Source: Misgurnus anguillicaudatus
Lineage: Eukaryota > Chordata > Actinopteri > Cypriniformes > Cobitidae
DNA length: 64,000 bases
Assembly (NCBI RefSeq): GCF_027580225.2
Contig: NC_073359.2
Location: forward strand, 15,880,001 to 15,944,000
Reading direction: 5' to 3'
How positions within the stretch are numbered: position 1 is the stretch's first letter; every line of letters starts with the position of its first letter. Positions 22,556 through 34,626 of this stretch are shown in pieces. The notes beneath the pieces are model-generated. The model saw only the letters and a program-made list of their open reading frames with translations, was not told the origin of the DNA and made no database searches. Made by a program: the position numbers and the translations under genes.

Positions 22556-24015
22556 ACAGTTCAAGGGACAGCAGAAAAGAGATTACAGAGATGCAGGATT
22601 GATATATGCCAATTACCAAAGATGTATAAATGACACCACAGAGCAGAAATAACAGAAATACAATGTATATAAGAATCAAAAAGGTCAAGTGAGATTGAAG
22701 ACAAGAAAAACATTCTGTAGAGCAACGCTATAAAATGTAATATACAGTAATTAACTATGACAAATAGACAACATCACAGGCACGATCAACTTTACAGAGG
22801 TATTTCTCAAAAAACTGCCTAGGTGCCAGAAAAATCTGTTCAGTCATTCCTGTGTGGATTGCTCCAAACATTATACCACCAGAACCTGGCATAAAATAAA
22901 CAAAATTTGTAAAAGGAGTAGCGAAAAGATCATTTACCATATGCTTTACAATAACACATGAATAGAATGTTGGAAAATGACAAATGAGGTATCGTTGCAA
23001 TCGGCATAAACCAGTGAATACAATTTCACAAAGAAATTAATATCAGACAAAGTATTCAGAAGTTATAAGCAGTTCCATAAGAACTGTTATAGTTTATAAA
23101 TCCTAGGTGGCGCTGTACTCTGACTTCCCAGGTACCTTCAGGACATCATGTCGAAGCTCCTTATTAATTTTTGCGCGGATATGTCCAATAGTTCAAAAAA
23201 TATAACAAATTATGTGAAATTTCAAAATGGCGGACAGGCGGTTCGGTCAAACCCGGCATAATACACATCGACAGATGCGGCATGATGTAAGCAATCCATA
23301 GACATCAAGACCATAATTTTCTGACAAACAGTTAAGAAGTTATGGGCAAAAATAGCCTATTTTCATATCTCATGACCCATAGGTGGCGCTGTCACCAAAT
23401 TTGGCATGAACCCCAAGTTCATGGTCCACATTAAGTGTACCAAATTTCATTTCAATTGATCAAAGAATGACCGAGGTACAGCTTCAGAACCATTTTTGCG
23501 TCAACCTTGTTAAGTTTGCGCATTTATTACTTTTGAAAAAAGTTAAATATCAAAATTCTGTTCGGTCATTTCTGTGCGGCTCACTACAAAGATCACCTGT
23601 GACAAATTTCATAACAATTGCCCCAAATTTGAAGGAGGAGTAGCGAAAAAACTAAATACTGTACATTTCAAAATGGCTGCTACTGTAATGGGTGGAGTCT
23701 TACTGTAAGGTATTAAAAACAATAAGCATGAGGAGAGCAATCACGTGTACTAAGTAGAATTTTCATAGATCAAACGGATCTGCAGTTATAACCATTTGAA
23801 CATTGAATTTTTGCACTGCTGGTGGCGCTATAGAGTTACCGCTAGAGACCCCATTTTTGACCACCTGACTATTTATGACCTCCACTACAACTGTGCCAAA
23901 TTTCATCATTTTCCTACATACGGTTCATAGGGCTGCCATAGACACCAATGGCTAAGAAGAAGAAAAAAGTACAATTCCAATAGGTGTCTCAGCACCTTCG
24001 GTGCTTGACCCCTAA

Positions 24016-24068
24016 TAATACTAACAATTCCAATAGGTGTCACAGCACCTTCGGTGCTTGACCCCTAA
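24016..24068 (+). mobile_element. Orphan 3' tail, GACC type
   Basis: It consists of TAATACTAACAATTCCAATAGGTGTCAC, the TTC-loop hairpin and TTGACCCCTAA. The leader matches the AATTGC subtype, so the copy begun at 4992 is the best candidate owner. Confidence 0.6.
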
Positions 24069-25695
24069 ATATAGCTGCAAGCAGCAATTGCGGGGCCAAG
24101 CACCTTCAGCGCAATGAGCACCCAAAGCACAGCAAAAACCACACAACGCAGCAAATGTGCAAAGCGCAGAAAGCGCGCAATACAGAGGCCGAACCCGAAG
24201 CAAAGCAAATGCAGAGCAGGACCACTACAGTGCGGAGCGACAACAGTAAAGATGGCAAAAATATAACACGTGTGGAAAACCAGACAGTTCGAGAAGAACG
24301 TGTTAAAGGAAACGCAAAAGGAAATCTCAATAAGTGAAAGTAAGAGCTGGGATTCGAACCCATGACTTCAGGCTCCCAAAGCACAGCACTTACCGCATGC
24401 GCCACTGAGTAAACGATTAAACCACTGAGTTGGTGTGTCCAAGCTATGGAATAGAGATTTAGAGCTGTAAACATTGATATCCAGCAATTACCAAACGTGC
24501 AGAAATGACAACAGAGAGCACAAATAACTGAAATACAATGTATAGTATGAAAATAACAAAACTTAAGTGAGAAAAAAGTTGAGGCAAAATATCACTGCAC
24601 ATGGGATTCGAACGCATGACCTCAGAATCTCATGCTATGTGGTTAACCAGATGCGCAACTCAGTTAACACAGCTCAAAGGGCAGCAGAAAAGAGCTTACA
24701 TGCCATACAAAGAATTCAGAAGTTATAAGCAGTTCCATAAGAACTGTTATAGTTTATAACCCCTAGGTGGCGCTGTACTCTGACTTCCCAGGTAACTGCA
24801 GGACATCATGTCGAAACTCCTTACTAATTTTTGCGCGGATATGTCCAATAGTTAAAAAAATATAACAAATTATGTGAAATTTCAAAATGGCGGACAGGCG
24901 GTTCGGTCAAACCCGGCATAATACACATCGACAGATGCGGCATGAGGTAAGCAATCCATAGACATCAAGATCATAATTTTCTGACAAACAGTTCAGAAGT
25001 TATGGGCAAAAATAGCCTATTTTCATAGCTCATGACCCATAGGTGGCGCTGTCACCAAATTTGGCATGAACCCCAAGTTCATGGTCCACATGAAGTGTAC
25101 CAAATTTCATTTCAAATGATCAAAGAATGACCGAGCTACAGCTTCAGAACCATTTTTGCGTCAACCTCGTTAAGTTTGCACATTTATTACTTTTGAACAA
25201 AGATAAATATCAAAATTCTGTTCGGTCATTTCTGTGCGGCTCACTCCAAAGTTCACCTGTGCCAAATTTCATAACAATTGAACGAAATTTGAAGGAGGAG
25301 TAGCAAATAAACGGAATACTGTACATTTCAAAATGGCCACTACTGTAATGGGTGGAGTTTTACTGTAAGGTATTAAAAACAACAAGCGTGAGGAGAGCAA
25401 TCATGTGTACTAAGTAGAATTTTCATAGATCAAGCGGATCAGCAGTTATAACCATTTGAACATTGAATTTTTGCACTGCTGGTGGCGCTATAGAGTTAGT
25501 ACTAGAGACCCCATTTTTGGTCACATGACTTTTTAAGACCACCACTACAACTGTGCCAAATTTCATCATTTTCCTATGTACGGTTCATAGGGCTGCCATA
25601 GACGCCTATGGCTAAGAAGAAGAAGACGCAGAATAATAATAATAATACTAACAATTCCAATAGGTGTCACAGCACCTTCGGTGCTTGACCCCTAA
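24069..25695 (+). mobile_element. Shortened AATTGC-subtype copy with mismatched ends
   Basis: It starts AATTGCGGGGCCAAGCACC but ends GGTGCTTGACCCCTAA. It is the only uninterrupted copy whose start and tail disagree, by one base. Two tRNA-like blocks (24347-24415, 24598-24666; the second has box B GGTTCGAATCCC followed by a changed CATGCG) lead straight into the AAAGAGCTTACATGCCATAC joint typical of the short class. The GACAAATAGACAA module is therefore missing. This suggests recombination between a long and a short copy. Confidence 0.7.
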
Positions 25696-28274
25696 ATATA
25701 GCTGCAAGCAGCAATTGCGGGGTCAAGCACCTTCAGCGCAATGAGCACCCAAAGCACAGCAAAAACCACACGACGCAGCAAATGTGCAAAGCGCAGAAAG
25801 CACGCAATACAGAGCCCGAACCCGAAGCAAAGCAAATGCAGAGCAGGATCACTGCAGTGCGGAGCAACAACAGTAAAGATGGCAAAAATATAACACGTGT
25901 GGAAAACCAGACAGGTCGAGAAGAACGTGTTAAAGGAAACGCAAAAGGAAATCTCAATAAGTGAAAGTGAGAGCTGGGATTCGAACCCATGACCTCAGGT
26001 TCCCAAAGCATAGCAGTTAACGCATGCGCCACTGAGTAAACGGTTAAACCACTGAGTTGGTGTGTCCAAGCTATAGAATAGAGATATAGAGCTGTAAACA
26101 TTGATATCCAGCAATTACCAAAAGTGCAGAAATGACAACAAAGAGCACAAATAACTAAAATACAATGTATTGTATGGAAATCACAAAACTTAAGTGAGAA
26201 AAAAAAGTTAAGACATAAACCACTGCACATGGGTTTGAACCCATGAACTCAGGTTCCCAAAGCACAGCAGTTACCGCATACGCCACTGAGTAAACGATTA
26301 AACCACTGACTAGGTGTGTCCAAGCTATAGAATAGAGATATAGAGCTGTAAACATTGATATCCAGCAATTACCAAAAGTGCAGAAATGACAACAGAGAGC
26401 ACAAATAACTGAAATACAATGTATTGTATGAAAATCACAAAACTTAAGTGAGAAAAAAAAGTTAAGACAAAAACCACTGCACATGGGATTCGAACCCATG
26501 AACTCAGGTTCCCAAGGCACAGCAGTTGCCGCATACGCCACTGAGTAAACGACTAAACCACTGACTTGGTGTGTCCAACCTATAGAATAGAGATATAGAG
26601 CTGTAAACATTGATATCCAGCAATTACCAAAAGTGCAGAAATGACAACAGAGAGCACAAATAACTGAAATACAATGTATTGTATGAAAATCAATAAACTT
26701 AAGTGAGAAAAAAGTTAAGACAAAATATCACTGTACATGGGATTCGAACCCATGACCTCAGGATCTCATAGCATCTGGTTAACCAGATGCGCAACTCAGT
26801 TAACACAGCCCAAAGGGCAGCAAAAAACAGCTTAGGTGCTGCAAGGATTGACATATGCCAATCAACACAGATGCAGAACTGACAGTGCAGAGCAGAACTA
26901 ACAGAAATACAATGTATATGAGAATCAAAAAGATCAAGTGAGATTGAAGACAAGAAGATCATTCTGTATAGTAATGCTATACAATGTAACATACAGTCAC
27001 ATTAATTTACTATGACAAATAGACAACGGCACAGGCACAGTCAACTTTGGAGTGGTATTTCTAAGAAAGAGAACAGAATATCAAAAATCTGTTCGGTCAT
27101 TTCTGTGCGGATTGCTCCAAACATTATACGAGCAGTACCTGGCATAAAATAAACACAATTTGTAAAAGGAGTAGCGGAAAAATCATGTTCCAAATGCTTT
27201 ACAATAACACATGAACAGAATGTTGGAAAATGACAAACGAGGTATCGTTGCAATCGGCATAAACCAGTGAATACAATTTCACAAAGAAATTCATATCAGA
27301 CAAAGTATTCAGAAGTTATAAGCAGTTCCATAAGAACTGTTATAGTTTATAACCCCTAGGTGGCGCTGTACTCTGACTTCCCAGGTACCTTCAGGACATC
27401 ATGTCGAAGCTCCTTACTAATTTTTGCGCGGATATGTCCAATAGTTAAAAAAATATAACAAATTATGTGAAATTTCAAAATGGCGGACAGGCGGTTCGGT
27501 CAAACCCGGCATAATACACATCGACAGATGCGGCATGAGGTAAGCAATCCATAGACATCAAGATCATAATTTTCTGACAAACAGTTCAGAAGTTATGGGC
27601 AAAAATAGCCTATTTTATTATCTCATGACCCATAGGTGGCGCTGTCACCAAATTTGGCATGGACCCCAAGTTCATGGTCCACATGAAGTGTACCAAATTT
27701 CATTTGAATTGATCAAAGAATGACTGAGCTACAGCTTCAGAACCATTTTTGCGTCAACCTCGTTAACTTTGCGCATTTACTACTTTTGAACAAAGATAAA
27801 TATCAAAATTCTGTTCGGTCATTTCTGTGCAGCTCACTCCAAAGATCATCTGTGCCAAATCTGATAAGAATTGAACCACATTTGAAGGAGGAGTAGCGAA
27901 AAAACGAAATACTGTACATTTCAAAATGGCCGCTACTGTAATGGGTGGAGTTTTACTGTAAAGTATCAAATTCAATAAGTGGGATGAGAGCAATCACGTG
28001 TACTAAGTAGAATTTTTATAGATCAAGCGGATCACCAGTTATAACCATTTGAACATTGAATTTTTGCACTGCTGGTGGCGCTATAGAGTTAGTGCTAGAG
28101 ACCCCATTTTTGGTCACTTGACTTTTCAGTACCACCTCTACAACTGTGCAAAATTTCATCATTTTCCTATGTACGGTTCATAGGGCTGCCATAGACTCCC
28201 ATTGCGGAAAAATAATAATAATAATACTGACAATTCCAATAGGTGTCTCAGCACCTTCGGTGCTTGACCCCTAA
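25696..28274 (+). mobile_element. Complete long-class copy with four tRNA-like blocks, GACC type
   Basis: It starts AATTGCGGGGTCAAGCACC. Four tRNA-like blocks (25971-26803) are followed by the GACAAATAGACAA module (about 27015-27290) and GGTGGCGCT near 27360, 27637 and 28075. The tail is AATACTGACAATTCCAATAGGTGTCTC, TTC-loop hairpin, TTGACCCCTAA. The extra length relative to 19538-21613 (2579 against 2076 bp) is accounted for by the two additional block repeats. Confidence 0.75.
25971..26803 (-). repeat. Four tRNA-like blocks in a 254-bp tandem repeat
   Basis: ACATGGG at the block edge recurs near 26227, 26481 and 26735, a 254-bp period, with the first block at 25971. Three of the four have box B GGTTCGAATCCC; the second has GGTTCAAACCC. 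The fourth block contains a perfect 20-bp palindrome (GCATCTGGTTAACCAGATGC, 26771-26790). The linker between blocks includes GATATCCAGCAATTACC and TAACTGAAATACAATGTATT. Confidence 0.7.
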
Positions 28275-29410
28275 ATATAGCTGCAAGCAGCGATACGGGG
28301 TCAAGCACCTTCAGCGCAATGAGCACCCAAAGCACAGCAAAAACCGCACGACGCAGCAAATGCGCAAAGCGCAGAAAGCCCGCAATACAGAGCCCGAACC
28401 CGAAGCAAAGCAAATGCAGAGCAGAACCACTGCAGTGCGGAGCAACAAGAGTAAAGATGGCAAAAATATAATATCAGACAAAGTATTCAAAAGTTATAAG
28501 CAGTTCCATAAGAACTGTTATAGTTTATAACCCCTAGGTGGCGCTGTACTCTGACTTCCCAGGTACCTTCAGGACATCATGTCGAAGCTCCTTTCTATTT
28601 TTTGTGCGGATATGTCCAATAGTTAAAAAAATATAACATATTATGTGAAATTTCAAAATGGCGGACATGCGGTTCGGTCAAACCCGGCATAATACACATC
28701 AACAGATGCGGCATGAGGTAAGCAATCCATAGACATCAAGATCATAATTTTCTGACAAACAGTTTAGAAGTTATGGGCAAAAATAGCCTATTTTATTATC
28801 TCATGACCCATAGGTGGCGCTGTCAGCAAATTTGGCATGGACCCCATGTTCATGGTCCACATGAAGTGTACAAAATTTCATGTCAATTGATCAAAGAATG
28901 ACTGAGCTACAGCTTCAGAACCATTTTTGTGTCAACCTCGTTAAGTTTGCGCATTTATTATTTTTGAACAAAGATAAAAATCAAAATACTGTTCGGTCAT
29001 TTATATGCAGCTTACTCCAAAGATCATCTGTGCCAAATCTCATAAGAATTGAACCACATTTGAAGGAGGAGTAGCGAAAAAACGGAATACTGTACATTTC
29101 AAAATGGCAGCTACTGTAATGGGTGGAGTTTTACTGTAAGGTATTAAAAACAACAAGCATGAGGAGAGCAATCACGTGTACTAAGTAGAATTTTCATAGA
29201 TCAAGCGGATCAGCAGTTATAACCATTTGAACATTGAATTTTTGAGCTGATGGTGGCGCTATAGAGTTACTTCTAGAGACCCCATTTTTGGTCACTTGAC
29301 TTTTCAGGACCACCTCTACAACTGTGCCAAATTTCATCATTTTCCTATGTACGGTTCATAGGGCTGCCATAGACACCAATGGCTAAGAAGAGGAAGCAGA
29401 ATAATAATAA
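28275..29410 (+). mobile_element. Chimeric, internally deleted copy
   Basis: The start combines GATAC (short-class spelling) with GGGGTCAAGCACCTTCAG (AATTGC-subtype spelling). The body runs to GATGGCAAAAATATAA and then jumps to TATCAGACAAAGTATTC at about 28470. All tRNA-like blocks and the GACAAATAGACAA module are thus deleted. The rest is normal, with GGTGGCGCT near 28540, 28814 and 29252. It ends GGAAGCAGAATAATAATAA, where the next copy starts; its tail is not attached. Confidence 0.7.
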
Positions 29411-29455
29411 ATATAGCTGCAAGCAGCAACACGGGGTCAAGCACCTTCGGCGCAA

Positions 29456-29692
29456 TGCACACAAAGCACAGCAAGCACACAAAGTACAGCAAGCTCACAA
29501 TGCACAGCAAGCACACAAAGCACAGCAAGCACAAAAAGCACAGCAAGCACACAAAGCACAGCAAGCACACAAAGCACAGCAGGCACACAAAGCACAGCAA
29601 GCTCACAAAGCACAGCAAGCTCACAAAGCACAACCAGCACACAAAGCACAGCAAACTCCCAAAGCACAGCAAGCACACAAAGCACAGCAAGA
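29456..29692 (+). repeat. 18-bp minisatellite, about 13 units
   Basis: It has the same private variants as 21658-21912 (CACAAAAAGC, CTCCCAAAGC) and is one unit shorter near its right end. One unit reads CACAAAGTACAGCAAG. Confidence 0.9.
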
Positions 29693-30051
29693 ACCACCAC
29701 AATGCAGAGCAACAACAGCAGACATGGAAAAATAGAACACATGTGAACTACAGACAGGTTGAGAAGAATTGATGAGGAAGAACAAAATGTCATGACTCAG
29801 GTGGGATTCGAACCCAGGAACTCGGAATCTCAATGGATCTGGTTAACTAGATGCACCACTCAGTTGACACAGTTCATGAGGCAGCAGACAAGAGATTAGA
29901 GAGCTGAAAGGATTAACATATGTCAATCACCAAAGATGCAGGAAAGACACAGCAGAAGCACCACAATGCAGAGCAACAACAGCAAACATGGAAAAATAGA
30001 ACACATGTGAACTACAGACAGGTTGAGAAGAATTGATGAGGAAGAACAAAA

Positions 30052-30274
30052 TCAAAAAAAAAATCAAAATGTATGTCTGGTTATATGTTACTTGCTTTCC
30101 TTGATTTATGTTGATCAGTGTTCGCTTGTCACCATCTGCCTGCTGCTTGTTTGTCTGTCATAATAAGCAATTGGCCTGTATATTTGTCCTATTATTTGTA
30201 TTCGGCCCACATTGTGAAGCGACCTTGGGTTCTTGAAAGGCGCTATAAAAAATAAACATATTATTATTATTGTT
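30052..30274 (+). mobile_element. LINE (L2-like) 3' tail insertion
   Basis: A sequence unlike the surrounding copies interrupts GAACAAAACATCATG. It ends GAAGCGACCTTGGGTTCTTG, AAAGGCGCTATAAAAAATAAA and an ATT microsatellite, the usual ending of L2-clade LINEs and SINEs sharing their tail. The empty site is intact in the paralogous copy near 22270. Only AAAA is repeated at the two junctions, so any target duplication is very short. It is 5' truncated and non-coding. Confidence 0.75.
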
Positions 30275-31819
30275 AAAACATCATGACTCAGGTGGGATTC
30301 GAACCCAAGAACTCAGAATCTCTATGCGGTTGCCTTACTCGCCACGCCACTCAGTTGACACAGTTCAAGGGACAGCAGAAAAGAGATTACAGAGATGCAG
30401 GATTGATATATGCCAATTACCAAAGATGTAGAAATGAAACCACAGAGCAGAAATAACAGAAATACAATGTATATAAGAATCAAAAAGGTCAAGTGAGATT
30501 GAAGACAAGAAAAACATTCTGTAGAGCAACGCTATAAAATGTAATATACAGTAATTAACTATGACAAATAGACAACATCACAGGCACGATCAACTTTACA
30601 GAGGTATTTCTCAAAAAACTGCCTAGGTGCCAGAAAAATCTGTTCAGTCATTCCTGTGCGGATTGGTCCAAACATTATACCAGCAGAACCTGGCATAAAA
30701 TAAACAAAATTTGTAAAAGGAGTAGCGAAAAGATCATTTACCATATGCCTTACAATAACACATGAATAGAATGTTGGAAAATGACAAATGAGGTATCGTG
30801 GCAATCGGCATAAACCAGTGAATACAATTTCACAAAGAAATTAATATCATACAAAGTATTCAGAAGTTATAAGCAGTTCCATAAGAACTGTTATAGTTTA
30901 TAACCCCTAGGTGGCGCTGTACTCTGACTTCCCAGGTACCTTCAGGACATCATGTCGAAGCTCCTTACTAATTTTTGCGCGGATATGTCCAATAGTTCAA
31001 AAAATATAACAAATTATGTGAAATTTCAAAATGGCGGACAGGCGGTTCGGTCAAACCCGGCATAATACACATCGACAGATGTGGCATGATGTAAGCAATC
31101 CATAGACATCAAGACCATAATTTTCTGACAAACAGTTAAGAAGTTATGGGCAAAAATAGCCTATTTTCATATCTCATGACCCATAGGTGGCGCTGTCACC
31201 AAATTTGGCATGAACCTCAAGTTCATGGTCCACATTAAGTGTACCAAAATTCATTTCAATTGATCAAAGAATGACCGAGGTACAGCTTCAGAACCATTTT
31301 TGCGTCAACCTCGTTAAGTTTGCGCATTTATTACTTTTGAAAAAAGTTAAATATCAAAATTCTGTTCGGTCATTTCTGTGCGGCTCACTACAAAGATCAC
31401 CTGTGACAAATTTCATAACAATTGCCCCAAATTTGAAGGAGGAGTAGCGAAAAAACTAAATACTGTACATTTAAAAATGGCTGCTACTGTAATGGGTGGA
31501 GTCTTACTGTAAGGTATTAAAAACAATAAGCATGAGGAGAGCAATCACGTGTACTAAGTAGAATTTTCATAGATCAAACGGATCTGCAGTTATAACCATT
31601 TGAACATTGAATTTTTGCACTGCTGGTGGCGCTATAGAGTTACCACTAGAGACCCCATTTTTGACCACCTGACTATTTATGACCTCCACTACAACTGTGC
31701 CAAATTTCATCATTTTCCTACATACGGTTCATAGGGCTGCCATAGACACCAATGGCTAAGAAGAAGAAAAAAGTACAATTCCAATAGGTGTCTCAGCACC
31801 TTCGGTGCTTGACCCCTAA

Positions 31820-31937
31820 TAATAATACTAACAAAAACAATAGGTGTCTCAGCACCTTCGGTGCTTGACCCCTAATAATAATAATAATACTAACAAAAAC
31901 AATAGGTGTCTCAGCACCTTCGGTGCTTGACCCCTAA
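31820..31937 (+). mobile_element. Two orphan 3' tails in series, GACC type
   Basis: Two tails without bodies follow the complete copy: 31820-31875 and 31876-31937. Each has an AAT tract, ACTAACAAAAACAATAGG, the AGCACC-TTC-GGTGCT hairpin and TTGACCCCTAA. With the preceding tail they form three successive hairpins in about 160 bp, the densest group in the window. The leader spelling fits minisatellite-subclass owners such as the copy begun at 2386 better than the adjacent 28275 copy. Confidence 0.65.
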
Positions 31938-34146
31938 ATATAGCTGCAAGCAGCAACACGGGGTCAAGCACCTTCGGCGCAATGCACACACAGCACAGCA
32001 AGCACACAAAGCACAGCAAGCTCACAATGCACAGCAAGCACACAAAGCACAGCAATTACACAAATCACAGCAGGCACACAAAGCACAGCAAGCTCACAAA
32101 GCACAGCAAGCACACAAAGCACAGCAAGCACACAAAGCACAGCAAGCTCACAATGCACAGCAAGCACACAAAGCACAGCAATTACACAAATCACAGCAGG
32201 CACACAAAGCACAGCAAGCTCACAAAGCACAGCAAGCACACAAAGCACCGCAAGCACACAAAAGCACAACAAGCACACAAAGCATAGCAAGATCACAAAG
32301 CACAGCAATTACACAAAGCACAGCCGGCACACAAAGCACAGCAAGCTCACAAAGCACAGCAAGCACACAAAGCACAGCAAGCACACAAAGCACAGCAAGC
32401 ACAGCAATTACACAAATCACAGCAGGCACACAAAGCACAGCAAGCTCACAAAGCACACAAAGCACAGCAAGCACACAAAGCATAGCAAGCTCACAAAGCA
32501 CAGCAAGCACACAAAGCACAGCAAGCTCACAAAGCACAGCAAGAACCACCATAATGCAGAGCAACAACAGCAAACATGGAAAAATAGAACACATGTGAAC
32601 TACAGACAGGTTGAGAAGAATTGATGAGGAAGAACAAAACATCATGACTCAGGTGGGATTCGAACCCAGGAACTTAGAATCTAAATGCAATTGGTTAACT
32701 AGATGCGCCACTCAGTTTACACAGTCCATGAGGCAGCAGACAAGAGATTAGAGAGCTGAAAGGATTAACATGTCAATCACCAAAGATGCAGAATTGACAC
32801 AGCAGAAGTAGAAATAACAGAAATACAATGTACATTAGTTCAAGTAAAATTGAAGACAAGCAGATCATTATGTATAGTGATGCTATACAATGTAATATAC
32901 AGTCACATTAATTTATTACTATGACAAATAGACAATGTCACAGGCACGGTAAACTTTAGAGTGGTGTTTCTAAGAAAGAGAACAGAATATCAAAAATCTG
33001 TTCGGTCACATCTGTGCGGATTGCTCCAAACATTATACGAGCAGAACCTGACATAAAATACACAAAATTTGTAAAAGGAGTAGCGAAAAAATCATTTACC
33101 ATATGCCTTACAATAACACCTGAACATAATGTTGGAAAATGACAAACAAGGCATCGTTGCAATCGGCATAAAACAGTGAATACAATTTCACAAAGAAAAT
33201 GTATATCAGACAATGTATTCAGAAGTTATAAGCAGTTCAATAAGAACTGTTATAGTTTATAACCCCTAGGTGGCGCTGTACTCTGACTTCCCATGTACCT
33301 TCAGGACATCATGTCGAAGCTCCTTACCATTTTTTGCGCGGATATGTCCAATAGTTCAAAAAATATAACAATTTATTTGAAATTTCAAAATGGCGGACAG
33401 GCGGTTTGGTCAAACCCGGCATAATTCACATCGACAGATGCGGCATGAGGTAAGCAATCCATAGACATCAAGATCATAATTTTCTGACAAACAGTTCAGA
33501 AGTTATGGGCAATAATAGCCTATTTTTCTATCTCATGACCCATAGGTGGCGCTGTCACCAAATTTGGCATGGACCCCAAGTTCATGGTCCACATGAAGTG
33601 TACCAAATTTCATTTCAATTGATCAAAGAATGACTGAGATACAGCTTCAGAACCATTTTTGCGTCAACCTCGTTAAGTTTGCGCATTTATTACTTTTGAA
33701 CAAAGATCAATATCAAAATTCTGTTCGGTCATTTCTATGCAGCTCACTCCAAAGATCATCTGTGCCAAATCTCATAAGAATTGAACCGCATTTTAAGGAG
33801 GAGTAGCGAAAAAACGAAATACTGTACATTTCAAAATGGCCGCTACTGTAATGGGTGGAGTCTTACTGTAAAGTATCAAATTCAATAAGCACGATGAGAG
33901 CAATCACGTGTACTAAGTAGAATTTTCATAGTTCAAATGTATCATTAGTTATAACAGTTCGAACATTGATTTTTTGGACTACTGGTGGCGCTATAGAGTT
34001 ACTGCTAAAGACCCCATTTTTGGTCACATGACTATTTATGACCACCTCTACAACTGTGCCAAATTTCATCATTTTCCTATGTACGGTTCATAGGGCTGCC
34101 ATAGACTCCCATTGGGGAAAAATAATAATAATAATAATAATAATAA
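31938..34146 (+). mobile_element. Long-class minisatellite copy, tail displaced
   Basis: It starts AACACGGGGTCAAGCACC. Minisatellite about 31982-32544, then one tRNA-like block (32647-32718), the GACAAATAGACAA module and GGTGGCGCT near 33270, 33547 and 33985. It ends in an AAT tract where the next copy starts. Only one block remains, compared with two in 8351-10878. The segment joining minisatellite and block corresponds to the second of those, so one 265-bp unit has been lost. Confidence 0.7.
31982..32544 (+). repeat. 18-bp minisatellite, about 31 units
   Basis: The left half repeats a seven-unit string (CTCACAATG to the next CTCACAATG is 126 bp). A one-base insertion near 32260 (CACAAAAGCACAACAAG) changes the frame, so plus-strand translation switches from Gln/Ala/His-rich to Ser/Thr/Gln-rich with no biological meaning. 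The same insertion occurs in the array at 36552-36961. Confidence 0.9.
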
Positions 34147-34191
34147 ATATAGCTGCAAGCAGCAACACGGGGTCAAGCACCTTCTGCGCAA

Positions 34192-34526
34192 TGCACACAA
34201 AGCACAGCAAGCACACAAAGCACAGCAAGCTCACAATGCACAGCAAGCACACAAAGCACAGCAAGCACACAAAGCACAGCAAGTACACAAATCACAGCAG
34301 GCACACAAAGCACAGCAAGCTCACAAAGCATAGCAAGCACACAAAGCACAGCGAGCACACAAAGCATAGCAAGCTCACAAAGCACACAAAGCACAGCAAG
34401 CTCACAAAGCACAACCAGCACACAAAGAACAGCAAGCTCACAAAGCACAGCAAGCACACAAAGCACAGCAAGCACACAAAGCACAGCAAGCACACAAAGC
34501 ACAGCAAGCACACAAAGCACAGCAAC
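34192..34526 (+). repeat. 18-bp minisatellite, about 18 units
   Basis: The order of variants parallels 2432-2875, including CTCACAAAGCACAACCAG and the unit pair lacking nine bases (CTCACAAAGCACACAAAGC). It lacks a block present in the longer relative, as expected from unequal exchange. Confidence 0.9.
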
Positions 34527-34626
34527 AACCAGCACAATGCAGAGCAACAACAGCAAACATGGAAAAATAGAACACATGTGAACTACAGACAGGTTGAGAA
34601 GAATTGATGAGGAAGAACAAAACGTC

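Larger units (their letters stand above)
21614..24015 (+). mobile_element. Complete long-class minisatellite copy, GACC type
   Basis: It starts AACACGGGGTCAAGCACC. It contains a short minisatellite (about 21658-21912), three tRNA-like blocks (22017-22555), the GACAAATAGACAA module (about 22757-23030) and the usual modules. The tail lacks an AAT tract and reads AAAAAAGTACAATTCCAATAGG before the TTC-loop hairpin. It is a near-duplicate of 29411-31819. The position of the LINE insertion there is empty here (near 22270, reading GAACAAAACATCATGACTC). Confidence 0.75.
29411..31819 (+). mobile_element. Complete long-class minisatellite copy carrying a LINE tail
   Basis: It starts AACACGGGGTCAAGCACC in an AAT tract. 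Minisatellite about 29456-29692; tRNA-like blocks 29797-29869 and 30290-30362; LINE tail insertion 30052-30274; GACAAATAGACAA module about 30560-30830. The tail leader AAAAAAGTACAATTCCAATAGG and the TTC-loop hairpin match 21614-24015, of which this is a near-duplicate. Confidence 0.75.

Noticed and set aside
26735..26803. Functional tRNA gene
   Set aside because: Box A, box B and T-arm are recognisable, but the D and anticodon arms do not fold properly and the acceptor ends only partly pair. The block is repeated dozens of times in the same context.
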